In this document: in pieces, positions 24,427 through 32,935 of the stretch
How the letters are laid out: every line of letters starts with the position of its first letter
Numbering within the stretch: the stretch's first letter is position 1
NCBI RefSeq assembly: GCF_900110875.1
Contig: NZ_FOFM01000005.1
Location: 1-64,000 of the forward strand
Origin: Pseudovibrio axinellae
Lineage (GTDB): Bacteria; Pseudomonadota; Alphaproteobacteria; Rhizobiales; Stappiaceae
Length of the DNA: 64,000 bases
Direction: 5' to 3'
Program-made: the position numbers and the translations under genes
The notes under the pieces: generated by a model
What the model was told of the DNA's origin: nothing
Seen by the model: only the letters and a program-made list of their open reading frames with translations
Database searches by the model: none

Positions 24427-24806
24427 TAGCCTTTACCTCGCGTTTTTGCATCCGCCAAGATTTCGCTCGGATTACCTTCGATCAGATAGACCCACTTGTA
24501 GTCATGGTTGACAACATTGTCTGTCCTAAACCTCTCAATCTCTTCAAGATACTGCGCAATAACAAAAACCACATCACTATTTGATGGCAGCTCGTCCGTG
24601 TCGAAGGCTTCGAAGTCCTCGAACGGCCGATAGTCTGATCCAAGTACATCATTGGCAGAAGCAATAACCTTGTTGATCATACCTAATTTGAACTTATTGA
24701 CGGCATCATTCTGAGACTTCTTCGAAAGAAGTGACATTTCGCCGTGAACAGCCTTGAGCTGCCCTATTGTTTTCTCAAGTTTTTCAATATCTTCAATACT
24801 CTTCAA
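24426..24806 (-). CDS. small acidic paralogue A of the nuclease-linked operon
   Basis: A 126-residue protein starting with TTG at 24806, 5 bases after a full AAGGAGG that overlaps the stop of the upstream nuclease-like gene. Coiled N-terminal half (KSIEDIEKLEKTIGQLKAVH), then MSLLSKKSQNDAVNKFKLG, VLGSDYRPFEDFEAFDTDEL, PSNSDVVFVIAQYLEEIERF. Paralogous to the next gene. The unusual start codon and strong ribosome binding site could set its dosage relative to the nuclease. Function unknown. Confidence 0.66.
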   Translation of the reverse strand: MKSIEDIEKLEKTIGQLKAVHGEMSLLSKKSQNDAVNKFKLGMINKVIASANDVLGSDYRPFEDFEAFDTDELPSNSDVVFVIAQYLEEIERFRTDNVVNHDYKWVYLIEGNPSEILADAKTRGKG

Positions 24807-24815
24807 TATTCCTCC

Positions 24816-26195
24816 TTAAGGACAAGCCCTTCTAAATTCGACATATTTTTTGACGATGACATCAAGCGGATCGCGTTGATTGCTGTCAAAGACCTCGACC
24901 ATCTGCTCGATATCAGCGTCCGTTAGAGCAACAATCGCCTTTCGCTGCCCCGACCACAAATCAACCGTGCTTGAAAAACGCGCCTTCTTCAAAGGATTAC
25001 GCGTCACGAAAACTCCAAAGTTTCCCAAGTTGTCCTTCAGATACCGGTTAAGCTGATCGACATGCTTGGTCTCGATAGCCTTCACGTTCTTCATTTCGAA
25101 CGTAATCTGCCTCGAACCATAGTCCGTCATAAGTTCCTGGAGAAACGGGTGCGTCCGACTGTTGTAGAAGATCAGATCACGGATGCTCACGCCGCTGTCG
25201 GTGCGCGCCTGTTCCTGGGCAAAATCGAGCTGCGGATACAGGAGCGACGGAAGAAGCTGCCCGATCAACTTCTCATAGGCAATGTCCGCCCCATCGTCTT
25301 TGCCGGTCGGCAGTTTCTTGATCGCCGCCAGCTTTCGGCGGGCCCACAGCGCCGGAATCTGCGAGAAAAGAGGGTCGTTTTTGCAGTCTTCCAAAGATCG
25401 CTCTCGCGCCTGCACATAAGCATCCACGACTGCATAGTTATCGCGGTTGTAGATTTGCACTCTAACGCGGGTTAGTTCTTCGCCCTCGTGCGCTATGTCG
25501 TCCTGGGGGCAGAAATTACGAAAATAGGTATCATAGTTGATCCAAGGAACGTGCCGAAGCCAACGCTTCGGGACAAACAACACGGGCAATCCAGTTTCAG
25601 GATGTATAGGAACTTCGGCCTGAACGTCCTCGAACATCAGCGAGGATGGATTGTAGACGTTTGAGACCACGGTTCGCTTCAGCCCGACGCCCAACGCTTG
25701 ACATTCCTGTGCCGTGTAGTCGATCAGGAAACTCTTGATGAAGTTGCAGGCAATATCGCTGATCCGATCCTTACCGATACCATCAACAAATAGCTGGACT
25801 TCTTCGAAGTGGCGAAAGCCATGGTCTCGGTAGTAGGGTATCCGTTCGAAAAGGCTGAGAACCTCTTCTGCCTTAGCGCGACCGATCCGCGTCCCTTTTT
25901 TGGTTGCGGAAGTCCCTAGTCCCACTTCATCGCATTCCGACGCGGCGATGAGTTGCTGAATAGCTTGTTCCTGGTTGCCCGATTTGGAAAGAACTCCAAT
26001 GTTATTGAAGGCTCCCAAAATCATCTGGTGCAACCCTTTATCTTGAAGGCTAGGGGAACGCCACAAGAGAAAAGGATCGACATAGAGAGGAATGTCTTCG
26101 TCTAGGAACGGGATCGCAAAGTCGAGCTCAGCTTGCGGAACAAAGATATCGTGAAATTCTGTAAATCTCGGGCGAATTATGTTCATGTATGTCAT
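24816..26195 (-). CDS. PD-(D/E)XK-like nuclease protein heading a three-gene cargo operon
   Basis: About 459 residues from ATG 26195; the frame opens at 26231 and a second candidate ATG lies at 26186. Numbering from 26231, the C-terminal part has a restriction-endonuclease-like core: helix YEKLIGQLLPSLL, RTDSGVSIRDLIFYNS with Asp352, then ITFEMKNVKAIETKHVDQLN with Glu379-x-Lys381, and strand GVFVTRNPL. The N-terminal half (FTEFHDIFVPQAELDFAIPF, LDEDIPLYVDPFLLWRS) is unrecognised, perhaps a sensor. It is the first gene, followed at 9 bases by two small paralogues. It lies beside the integrase, a common phage cargo site. A defence role is inferred from motif and place. Confidence 0.68.
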   Translation of the reverse strand: MTYMNIIRPRFTEFHDIFVPQAELDFAIPFLDEDIPLYVDPFLLWRSPSLQDKGLHQMILGAFNNIGVLSKSGNQEQAIQQLIAASECDEVGLGTSATKKGTRIGRAKAEEVLSLFERIPYYRDHGFRHFEEVQLFVDGIGKDRISDIACNFIKSFLIDYTAQECQALGVGLKRTVVSNVYNPSSLMFEDVQAEVPIHPETGLPVLFVPKRWLRHVPWINYDTYFRNFCPQDDIAHEGEELTRVRVQIYNRDNYAVVDAYVQARERSLEDCKNDPLFSQIPALWARRKLAAIKKLPTGKDDGADIAYEKLIGQLLPSLLYPQLDFAQEQARTDSGVSIRDLIFYNSRTHPFLQELMTDYGSRQITFEMKNVKAIETKHVDQLNRYLKDNLGNFGVFVTRNPLKKARFSSTVDLWSGQRKAIVALTDADIEQMVEVFDSNQRDPLDVIVKKYVEFRRACP

Positions 26196-26524
26196 TCTGA
26201 CGTGAATTGCTCGTTTGCCGATGCGTTGCATTCGACAAAGCTTACCCGTTGAGGTCGAAACAATCCAGAAAGATACCCGACGATTCCGTTTTAAGCACCG
26301 CTTTTGTTAAACCAGAGGGCAAGGCGGCCAACGCAGCGAATTTCCGCTTTCCGCCTAAAGCAACATGCCAACCTAGATCAAGATTAAGTTGTGTATCGGA
26401 CTGGTTCGAACTCCCAGACTTCAGATTGAATGTCCGCAATGGTCACCTTGCGACATGCAGCGCTAGCGAAGGCCAGCGCCCTCACTGATGATAGCAAAGG
26501 GCTCAAACAAGCAACTCTCGCGAC
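26196..26524. other. 329-base non-coding gap between cargo operon and integrase
   Basis: Expected to hold the cargo operon promoter. No tRNA, repeat or convincing gene is seen; short frames here look like chance. Confidence 0.5.
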
Positions 26525-27910
26525 TTAATCCGACCGGCAAGAACTGGCACTATTTGCCTTTATCCGCTCAAATAACTCCATAGAAAAGCCAAGCTGAATC
26601 TTCCGCAGCTCCCCGGCACGATACGCCATAGATCCACCATCCCCGTATTCCGGCCGGTCAATAGCATGCCCCATCAACAGGCACCGCAGCTCATAGTCTA
26701 ACTTGGCTTCTTTCATGCGGGTTTCAAAGGCATGGCGCAGCGAATAAATCCGGTGGTTCTCAGAGGGTAATAACCCCGCCCGCCGGAAAGCCTTCATAGC
26801 CGTTGCAGAAAAGTTGTTTTCCTTATCTACATAGCGCGGGAAGCCCTCAGGCGCCCGCCGCATCGCTTCATAAGACACGCCGATCAGAGGAATATCACGC
26901 ACGCTGGATTCCGTTTTAATGGCGCGATCCGGCTTAAACTTGATGGAGATATAGGGCACCTTGGCGTCAAGATGGATCTGACGCGCGGAAATATTGCAAA
27001 GCTCGGAAGGACGGCAGCCGGTTTCAATGCACGCTAGCACAATCAGTGCTGCATCTCTATTCAGCGAGGCCAGCGCTCCAGGTTCAAGAATTTTCTGTTG
27101 TATCCAAGAGGCAGGAAAAGGCGGCACATCCTGCCGCAAGGCTTTGGGACTGCGGAAATTGAGGTTTCTAAAGGGATTCTCTCGCTCTTCCTCCCCGACC
27201 CTCTCAAAATAGGCACTATAGAGCTTGCGCATATTGCCAACATCGCGATTGGCAGAATTACCGGAAAGTGGCTTTTCCCCTCCCTTGCCAGTCACACGAT
27301 CTTGCCACCAGTTGAAAAACTGCAAGGCATCCTCGCGGGTCACCTCTTCCAGGTCTTTATCGCCAACAATCTTGATGAAGTTGCTCACAGCCCGGTTCTT
27401 GACTTTCTCAAAGCTCTTTTTCTGAGCTGCACTCATGCCCTTTTGCTCATCCGGTGCAATCTCAGCCAAATAAACATCCATGGCCCTAGAAACCGTCACA
27501 GAAGGGCGTTTAGCAGTGCCTAGCAATGCCTGCGCATCTGATTGCAAACCAGCCTCAGGCCGCCCTACCAACGCCAATGCACGCGCCACTACATCCACCA
27601 CCGGGGCCGCTTCCAGCTCAAAGGCAGGCTTAAATACAAAACCAAGCGCAAGCGCTCGATGCTGCGCTGCCTTATAGTTTGCATCAGCAACGTCCAGCAC
27701 AGCTTCACCACCGCCCTGCAGAGACAGCCAGTAAAGCCTATCAGCTTCTGCAAGTGCATCGCGCCGCGCACAGGCTTCTTCTAAGGATGATGTTTCGAGA
27801 GAGAGTTCAATTTTGCCGCGTTGGTCTAAATGCGCAACCTTCTTAGGCACGCGCCTGATGTAGTACCAGCGACTACCCCGCAACTTTAGGTATTTGTCTG
27901 ACCCCTGCAT
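26525..27910 (-). CDS. tyrosine-recombinase phage integrase
   Basis: About 461 residues from ATG 27910 (GGGGG upstream; the frame opens at 27928). Arm-binding/N-terminal SAM-like domain is followed by the catalytic domain with Arg300 in IETGCRPSEL, YSLRHAF with Arg392, LMGHAIDR with His415 and the nucleophile Tyr430 in SMAYRAGEL. This type carries a Y-S-L-R in place of the usual H-x-L-R. It integrates the phage by site-specific recombination; the tRNA-Leu end 130 bases away is the likely target. The gene points away from the tRNA, as in many prophages. Confidence 0.93.
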   Translation of the reverse strand: MQGSDKYLKLRGSRWYYIRRVPKKVAHLDQRGKIELSLETSSLEEACARRDALAEADRLYWLSLQGGGEAVLDVADANYKAAQHRALALGFVFKPAFELEAAPVVDVVARALALVGRPEAGLQSDAQALLGTAKRPSVTVSRAMDVYLAEIAPDEQKGMSAAQKKSFEKVKNRAVSNFIKIVGDKDLEEVTREDALQFFNWWQDRVTGKGGEKPLSGNSANRDVGNMRKLYSAYFERVGEEERENPFRNLNFRSPKALRQDVPPFPASWIQQKILEPGALASLNRDAALIVLACIETGCRPSELCNISARQIHLDAKVPYISIKFKPDRAIKTESSVRDIPLIGVSYEAMRRAPEGFPRYVDKENNFSATAMKAFRRAGLLPSENHRIYSLRHAFETRMKEAKLDYELRCLLMGHAIDRPEYGDGGSMAYRAGELRKIQLGFSMELFERIKANSASSCRSD

Positions 27911-27929
27911 AAAACCCCCAATTTGCAAA

Positions 27930-27962
27930 TGTAGGGCAGTTTGTAGGGCAATTTGTAGGGCA
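27930..27962. repeat. three direct repeats TGTAGGGCA, 12-base period
   Basis: TGTAGGGCA at 27930-27938, 27942-27950 and 27954-27962, separated by 3 bases (G/A-T-T). They lie between integrase start and the tRNA. Helically phased repeats at this place suggest integrase arm-type sites or an operator of the integrase promoter. Confidence 0.7.
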
Positions 27963-27985
27963 GAAAGTGCGGTTTAGTAAACCCG

Positions 27986-28038
27986 CAAAAACAAAAACGG
28001 CGCTTTGCTAAGTAATATCAATCACTTAGCAAAGCGCC
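27986..28038 (-). terminator. tRNA-Leu intrinsic terminator
   Basis: A perfect 15-base stem (27999-28013 with 28024-28038, GGCGCTTTGCTAAGT and its complement) and 10-base loop. On the minus strand it is followed by GTTTTTGTTTTT. It starts 3 bases after the tRNA CCA. It may be of phage or host origin, depending on where the crossover lies. Confidence 0.85.
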
Positions 28039-28041
28039 GGT

Positions 28042-28128
28042 TGGTGCGGCCGAGAAGACTCGAACTTCCACGGGTGTTACCCCACAGCGACCTCAACGCT
28101 GCGCGTCTACCAATTCCGCCACGGCCGC
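28042..28128 (-). tRNA. tRNA-Leu (anticodon GAG)
   Basis: An 87-base leucine tRNA with encoded CCA. Acceptor stem GCGGCCG pairs with CGGCCGC. The loop TTGAGGT gives anticodon GAG (codons CUC/CUU), and a long variable arm (GGGGTAACACCC) is typical of class II tRNA-Leu. The TTCGAGT T-loop is present. Its 3' end faces the integrase, so it most likely contains the attachment core, leaving the tRNA intact after insertion. Confidence 0.93.
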
Positions 28129-28308
28129 AAAACCTTGGCTTGCCTCCGGTTTGTTTGGCTCGTTGGCCTCGCCCCGTCGGCTGGTGAGCGGTGATATAGC
28201 CAACCCCTCGGACCAGCGCAAGTACCCTTTTTCAGAAATTCACAGGGCTATGCAAAAAAATCGAAAAAACCTCGCTTTGACCGTGACTTATCCACTATCT
28301 GCGATATT

Positions 28309-28575
28309 TCAGATCCGATCTTCCATGTTTACGGGTCGCATTTCCACAGCGCGCTCCAAAACCTTTGTGATGACAATGCCAACTTTATCGCCAACAACAG
28401 TGACCTGCCCCTCAGCGACCGGCGTATTATTCGCCAAAATCATAACATCATCAGCTTCATGCGTGTCCAACTCGATCACAGCACCTCGCCCCATGCGTAA
28501 AAGCTGATGCACTGGCATTTCCGATTTACCCAGCACCACCGAAATATCGACGGAGATATCATCGAACCTATTCAT
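28309..28575 (-). CDS. fliN: FliN-type SpoA-domain protein (flagellar motor switch)
   Basis: An 88-residue protein with the SpoA/FliN pattern: ISVDISVVLGKSEMPVHQLL, RMGRGAVIELDTHEADDVMI, NNTPVAEGQVTVVGDKVGIV. In flagellar motors FliN with FliM and FliG forms the C-ring that sets rotation direction. At 88 residues it contains only the domain, without the N-terminal extension of many FliN proteins. No other flagellar gene is near. It is read toward the tRNA and stands alone. The symbol reflects homology; an independent role cannot be excluded. Confidence 0.8.
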   Translation of the reverse strand: MNRFDDISVDISVVLGKSEMPVHQLLRMGRGAVIELDTHEADDVMILANNTPVAEGQVTVVGDKVGIVITKVLERAVEMRPVNMEDRI

Positions 28576-28718
28576 ATCTGCCTTCCAGCATCCAAGAGAA
28601 TAAAATGCACCCCGACTTGCTCTGTGAGTTGGTGCCCTGTGATTTTTAGTGTAGACGCTTACATCTCATTAGGGCAAACCAACTCACCGAAATCCGCAGA
28701 TCATTTTGGGATAACAAC

Positions 28719-29459
28719 ATGGCAGATCGTCAAACCCTCAAAACAGACTTCTTACCCAAAGAAGGCTCCCCTCCTGTTGAGTGGGTTATAGATGATGAAC
28801 TTGTACCCTATGAGGTTGCACAAAAGGAGATGGAAGAGCGCGTCGCAGCTATTGCCGCTGGCAAGGCAGCAGAACGCGTCTGGCTTCTTGAGCACCCTCC
28901 TCTTTATACTGCAGGCACGAGCGCAGATCCGGTCGATCTCATCGCCAAGGATCGCTTTCCAGTCTATGAGACTGGCCGCGGAGGGCAATATACCTATCAT
29001 GGCCCTGGCCAGCGCGTTGCCTATGTTATGCTTGACTTAAAACGCAGGCAACAAGATGTACGCGCGTTCGTAGCCGCGCTAGAACAATGGCTTATCGATA
29101 CCCTCTGGCAGCACCACGTGCGCGGAGAACGCCGGGAAGACCGCGTTGGTGTGTGGGTTCAACGCCCACAAAAGGGCCCGGACGTCGAAGATAAAATCGC
29201 TGCCATTGGCATCCGGCTGCGCAAATGGGTCACCTTCCACGGTATCTCGCTAAACGTAGATCCCGATCTCGAACACTTCTCTGGGATCGTCCCATGCGGC
29301 GTGCAAAAACATGGCGTCACAAGCCTGATAGACTTGGGCCTGCTACTCACCATGCCGGAAGTAGACGTGATACTGCGCGAACAGTTTGAGAAGATTTTTG
29401 GTGCAACGGTGTTGGTTGGCCCTTCTGGCCTGGCTCTAAGAAGCGATCCAGATACCTAA
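28719..29459 (+). CDS. lipB: octanoyl-ACP:protein N-octanoyltransferase
   Basis: A 246-residue LipB. It moves octanoate from acyl carrier protein to the lipoyl domains of 2-oxoacid dehydrogenases and the glycine cleavage H protein, the first step of lipoate synthesis. Family motifs: [53 protein letters not shown] with the catalytic Lys, and GIVPCGV with the acyl-binding Cys. It ends 4 bases into the convergent acylphosphatase gene. A stretch of 140 bases separates it from the fliN-like gene. Confidence 0.95.
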   Translation: MADRQTLKTDFLPKEGSPPVEWVIDDELVPYEVAQKEMEERVAAIAAGKAAERVWLLEHPPLYTAGTSADPVDLIAKDRFPVYETGRGGQYTYHGPGQRVAYVMLDLKRRQQDVRAFVAALEQWLIDTLWQHHVRGERREDRVGVWVQRPQKGPDVEDKIAAIGIRLRKWVTFHGISLNVDPDLEHFSGIVPCGVQKHGVTSLIDLGLLLTMPEVDVILREQFEKIFGATVLVGPSGLALRSDPDT

Positions 29460-29725
29460 TATTCAACTCGGAAAGGTCCCACTTCGTCGGGGACCTTTTC
29501 CAAAAGGCTCACCGATTTTACACTTGCCCCTGATGGCCCTTTTTGAACGGCCATCAGCAATGCATCTACCTTTTCCTGCTCACCAGTAACAACCACCTCA
29601 ACCGACCCGTCCTCTCTGTTTTTACACCAACCGGACACTCCGAGCAGCTCCGCTTTTCTGTGGAGCCAGGCACGATATCCAACCCCCTGCACCAATCCTG
29701 AAATGGAAAAGTGTGAGGTTTTCAT
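29456..29725 (-). CDS. acyP: acylphosphatase
   Basis: An 89-residue enzyme that hydrolyses acyl phosphates. The signature [20 protein letters not shown] holds the phosphate-binding Arg and [17 protein letters not shown] the catalytic Asn. The start at 29725 ([10 protein letters not shown]) is preferred to 29731 because AGGAG lies 6 bases ahead of it. Convergent with lipB with a 4-base overlap. Confidence 0.92.
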   Translation of the reverse strand: MKTSHFSISGLVQGVGYRAWLHRKAELLGVSGWCKNREDGSVEVVVTGEQEKVDALLMAVQKGPSGASVKSVSLLEKVPDEVGPFRVEY

Positions 29726-29883
29726 TGGCATCTCCTAATGTCCTGACGGGTCACACAAACAAAAATCGTCTCGTTGAGCAGCAGATTAATCACCCAGATC
29801 GACCATTCGCAGCTCTAGATTGCAAGCCATAAAAAAAACATCAATTCCCATATCTAATAGGTTGAAACTTTAGGAGATACTCT

Positions 29884-31149
29884 ATGAATTTTTTGAAGGT
29901 CAGCCTTATTGCCCTAACTGTTTGTGCAACGACAACCATCCTTCCAACCGATACATCAGCGGCAGAAAACACCTCCAAGCTGTTCAGTAAGACGGTCGAA
30001 ACCGCCACATATAAGCAAGGCATCTCGGCTATCGCCCTACAAGCCCGGCAGAACCCAGCAGACAGCGAAGCGGTTTTTGCCTTAGGCGCCTTGCAGTTCC
30101 TAAATGCATTAGAAGGCTTGCAGCACGACCTTTACCGATATGGAGCAGGCAACGCAGACATTGATCGCAACCTGCGCTCATTCCTGCCTATTCTCAGAAT
30201 TCCTGTCTCCCCCAACCCCTCGCCTGAGCCCATCACCTACGAGAAAACACGAGAGATCTTTAAAACCTTTGTTGCTGGTATGGAGCAAGCAAACCAGACA
30301 CTTGCAGCTCTCCCAGATAAACCAGTCAAACTACCTGTCGACCTGCTTAAAATATCGCTCGATGCTGATCGAAGTGGCACCATAGAGCCTTACGAAAACC
30401 TCGCAACTGTCCTCGGCAGCCTTTCAAGATCGCGAAATTTCAAGGTCGAAGGCGAGGCCCAATCATTCCCGGTCACTTTTGATCAAGCGGATGCAAAGTG
30501 GCTTCAAGGTTATTCAAACCTGCTCATGTCAACAGCCAACTTCCTGCTCGCTTTCGATTTTGAGCCAACTTACGACCTCGCCTTCCATAGTGTATTTGGA
30601 CCCTCAGCGACAAACTACGGCAAATTGCTGGAAGAAAAGGGGAAGCGCAAGACCGGCCGCGACTTCGAAACAATCGCAGCGGCCCTCAACTTCGTTCATA
30701 GCGTCAACTGGCAAGTTGATGAGCCAGACCGCCTCGAAGCAACGCGTCAGAACCTGCTGAAAGTTATGCAACTCAATTATGAGACCTGGGATCTTGTCAG
30801 CAAAGAAACCGACGACGACAACGAATGGCTACCAAACCCAAACCAGACAAGCCCCTTTCAGGCTCTACCCGTTACACAGCCGACAATTGATGCATGGCTC
30901 CAAAATGTTAAAGCAGCAGAACATGTGCTGAATGGAGATCTTCTCATCCCCTCAATGTCTTTTGAAGGGGGGATTAACATGAAGACGTTTTTCCAAACCG
31001 CACAAACATTCGACATAGTCCTCTTTATCACCGGTCCAAATTCAGCCGACTATATTGAGGACGGTGAAGTATCGGATGGCAACTTCATGAGAACCATCAC
31101 AAGACCGATGGGGAGAAACTTCGGCTCCTTTGCCATCTGGTTTAATTAG
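29884..31149 (+). CDS. secreted protein with an EF-hand-like loop, function unknown
   Basis: A 421-residue protein with a Sec signal peptide (NFLKVSLIALTVCATTTILP, cleavage near SAAENTS). Around residue 160-171 the loop DADRSGTIEPYE matches the Dx[DN]x[ST]G-x-I-x-x-x-E calcium-binding EF-hand pattern. The rest is helical, with LLMSTANFLLAFDFEPTYDL. I know similar uncharacterised exported proteins in marine alphaproteobacteria, but no function. GGAG precedes the start. It stands alone, ends at a bidirectional terminator shared with ribN. Confidence 0.7.
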   Translation: MNFLKVSLIALTVCATTTILPTDTSAAENTSKLFSKTVETATYKQGISAIALQARQNPADSEAVFALGALQFLNALEGLQHDLYRYGAGNADIDRNLRSFLPILRIPVSPNPSPEPITYEKTREIFKTFVAGMEQANQTLAALPDKPVKLPVDLLKISLDADRSGTIEPYENLATVLGSLSRSRNFKVEGEAQSFPVTFDQADAKWLQGYSNLLMSTANFLLAFDFEPTYDLAFHSVFGPSATNYGKLLEEKGKRKTGRDFETIAAALNFVHSVNWQVDEPDRLEATRQNLLKVMQLNYETWDLVSKETDDDNEWLPNPNQTSPFQALPVTQPTIDAWLQNVKAAEHVLNGDLLIPSMSFEGGINMKTFFQTAQTFDIVLFITGPNSADYIEDGEVSDGNFMRTITRPMGRNFGSFAIWFN

Positions 31150-31162
31150 GTCTTTGAGATAC

Positions 31163-31192
31163 AAAAAAGCCCGGCGAACATGCCGGGCTTTT
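31163..31192. terminator. bidirectional intrinsic terminator
   Basis: AAAAAGCCCGGC and GCCGGGCTTTT around a 6-base loop, with A-run on one side and T-run on the other. It lies between the convergent EF-hand-like gene and ribN, ending both transcripts. Confidence 0.85.
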
Positions 31193-31194
31193 CA

Positions 31195-32094
31195 TTAAGT
31201 GGATTTGCGTTCCACATGAACAATGTAGAGTGAAGCCCCGATAATCAAAGCGGCTCCAAGCCACAAGTTACCTGGTGGAACCCACCCAAAAACAAGGAAA
31301 CCACAAAGCACATTCAGCGGCAGCTTCAAGTGATCGAACGGCTGCAGATAAGCTGCGTCAACACGCTGATAAGCCATAGCCAGAGACCCTTGTGCAATTG
31401 CCCCAAGCAAACCTGCCAGAACCACCAGCCACCACATATTCATACCAACAGGCAGGGCCAAACCACTTGGTGCGAGCAATGCCAATGCAAGGTTGATCGG
31501 GGTCAGAAGCAACAGCAAGTACAATGTCACCGACTGAGGGCTATCATTCTCTTCCAGCTTCTTCATGCATAAGATAGAAGAGCCCCACAACAGCGCTGCA
31601 ACAATTGGCAAGAATGCAACGAGCTGGAACGTATCGTCCCACGGACTAAGAATAATCATCCCGCCAACAAATCCAACGACAGTCGCCAGCCAGCGCTGCC
31701 CACTGGCCTTCTCACCAAGAAACGCGGCTGCACCAATGGTTACAAAAAACGGTGACGTCATCAACAGCGCTATGGCCTGCCAGATCGGAACGCCATTCGC
31801 CAACCCGGCAACCCAAAACTGAACGCCAAGGGCAGCCAAAACCACGCGAAACACATGCAAACCGAGTTGTTTGGTTCTCAGCCCGGCAAACCCGATACGC
31901 CAGATAACCGGAACCATCGCGATAAGAGAGATAAGATACTGCCAAAACGTTGCACTGGTGGAACTAAGTCCCTGTGTCATCGTCAAGTACTGCATGGCAG
32001 AGTTGGTAATGGCGAATGCCGCACCGGCGAAGATCATCCAGCTGGCGCCAACAACAGCAGCGGAGGCGCGCGCAGAGCTGCGTGATGTACTCAT
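31195..32094 (-). CDS. ribN: riboflavin importer of the EamA/DMT superfamily
   Basis: A 299-residue membrane protein with about ten predicted helices (WMIFAGAAFAITNSAMQYLT, FWQYLISLIAMVPVIWRIGF, VVGFVGGMIILSPW and others) in two EamA repeats. RibN of rhizobia is an EamA-type riboflavin importer under an FMN riboswitch. Here an FMN riboswitch lies directly upstream on the same strand, so this specific identity is strongly supported; substrate itself is inferred. Under high FMN the riboswitch should shut the gene. Confidence 0.87.
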   Translation of the reverse strand: MSTSRSSARASAAVVGASWMIFAGAAFAITNSAMQYLTMTQGLSSTSATFWQYLISLIAMVPVIWRIGFAGLRTKQLGLHVFRVVLAALGVQFWVAGLANGVPIWQAIALLMTSPFFVTIGAAAFLGEKASGQRWLATVVGFVGGMIILSPWDDTFQLVAFLPIVAALLWGSSILCMKKLEENDSPQSVTLYLLLLLTPINLALALLAPSGLALPVGMNMWWLVVLAGLLGAIAQGSLAMAYQRVDAAYLQPFDHLKLPLNVLCGFLVFGWVPPGNLWLGAALIIGASLYIVHVERKST

Positions 32095-32235
32095 ACACGC
32101 ACCTCATTCAAATCAAGCATAAACAGATTGGACATAAACATCTTTCTGATCCAAAGAGCAGCAAAAAAGCTGCAAAGTTCCATTGAATCAGGACGCGTAA
32201 GCAAACAGTGCCCTTGCGAACACTCCCTCACCTAC

Positions 32236-32378
32236 ATTCTCTTTCATCCGGACTATAACCGTCGGTTCCGGGTTCTCACCGGATCTGCTGACCCTTCCTG
32301 CAAGCAGGAAAGCGCTCGTGGACTTAGGGCCCAAAACTGCCTATCACCACCGGTAGGGAATTGCACCCCGCCCTGAGA
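32236..32378 (-). promoter_or_regulatory. FMN riboswitch (RFN element)
   Basis: On the minus strand the conserved RFN blocks occur in order: AGGGCGGGGTGCAATTCCC, ACCGGTGGT, CCACGAGCG, GTCAGCAGATCCGGTGAGAA, CCGACGGTTATAGTCCGGAT and GAAAGAG. It is about 140 bases upstream of the ribN start. It binds FMN and lowers expression of riboflavin synthesis or uptake genes. Confidence 0.95.
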
Positions 32379-32486
32379 ATTAGCCCTCCCTTAAAGAAGG
32401 ACCACTGTTATCTAACAGATTCTCAGAAAATTGCGAGTGGTCTTTCAGTCTAACTGAAACCAACAATGATAAACAAAATGCGCTTG

Positions 32487-32909
32487 CTAACGCAGATCCC
32501 ACTGACGCAGCTCTTCCCGGTAGGTCTCTGGAAACTCCCAGTGTTCACAAGCAGATAAAACCCCTTCCCACGCCTTAAGCTGCGGCTTGCCGGTTTTGGC
32601 TGTCCGGCTCACATAGATAATTGCAGACTTGCTCTGCAAACCGTGGCGAATGGGGAGGAATACTTTGTCCAATCCTTTACGGAAAAGCGCTTCTGCGCCA
32701 TCAACCACCGTGATTTCACCGATCCGGCAATCCCAAAGCACCCCGTGGACGGTTTTGCCCGGTGCCTTTACCATGGACGGCACTCCTTCTGACGTCACGA
32801 TAAAACGATATCCATCCATAAAGGCCAGCCCCAACGCTTTGGCATTTGGACAGCGGCTTGCCATAATCTTCGGATCCATCAAACGGCCATACGCAAAATA
32901 AATCGGCAT
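32487..32909 (-). CDS. gamma-glutamylcyclotransferase-like protein (AIG2/GGCT fold)
   Basis: A 140-residue protein with the fold's N-terminal loop IYFAYGRLMDPKIMASRCPN (normally Y-G-S-N-L) and MDGYRFIVTSEGVPSMVKAP, VHGVLWDC, and a C-terminal helical end. The family acts on gamma-glutamyl peptides or amines. The Ser-Asn of the usual YGSN is replaced with Arg-Leu, so activity may differ. ATG 32909 is used (the frame opens with a second ATG at 32912). It follows the HAD gene after about 26 bases. Confidence 0.78.
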   Translation of the reverse strand: MPIYFAYGRLMDPKIMASRCPNAKALGLAFMDGYRFIVTSEGVPSMVKAPGKTVHGVLWDCRIGEITVVDGAEALFRKGLDKVFLPIRHGLQSKSAIIYVSRTAKTGKPQLKAWEGVLSACEHWEFPETYREELRQWDLR

Positions 32910-32935
32910 CAATGTTACTCTTGAATCAAACAGGT

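Noticed and set aside
26242-26439. 65-codon minus-strand frame between integrase and cargo operon
   Set aside because: Composition resembles intergenic repeats that occur in many marine alphaproteobacteria and there is no ribosome binding site.
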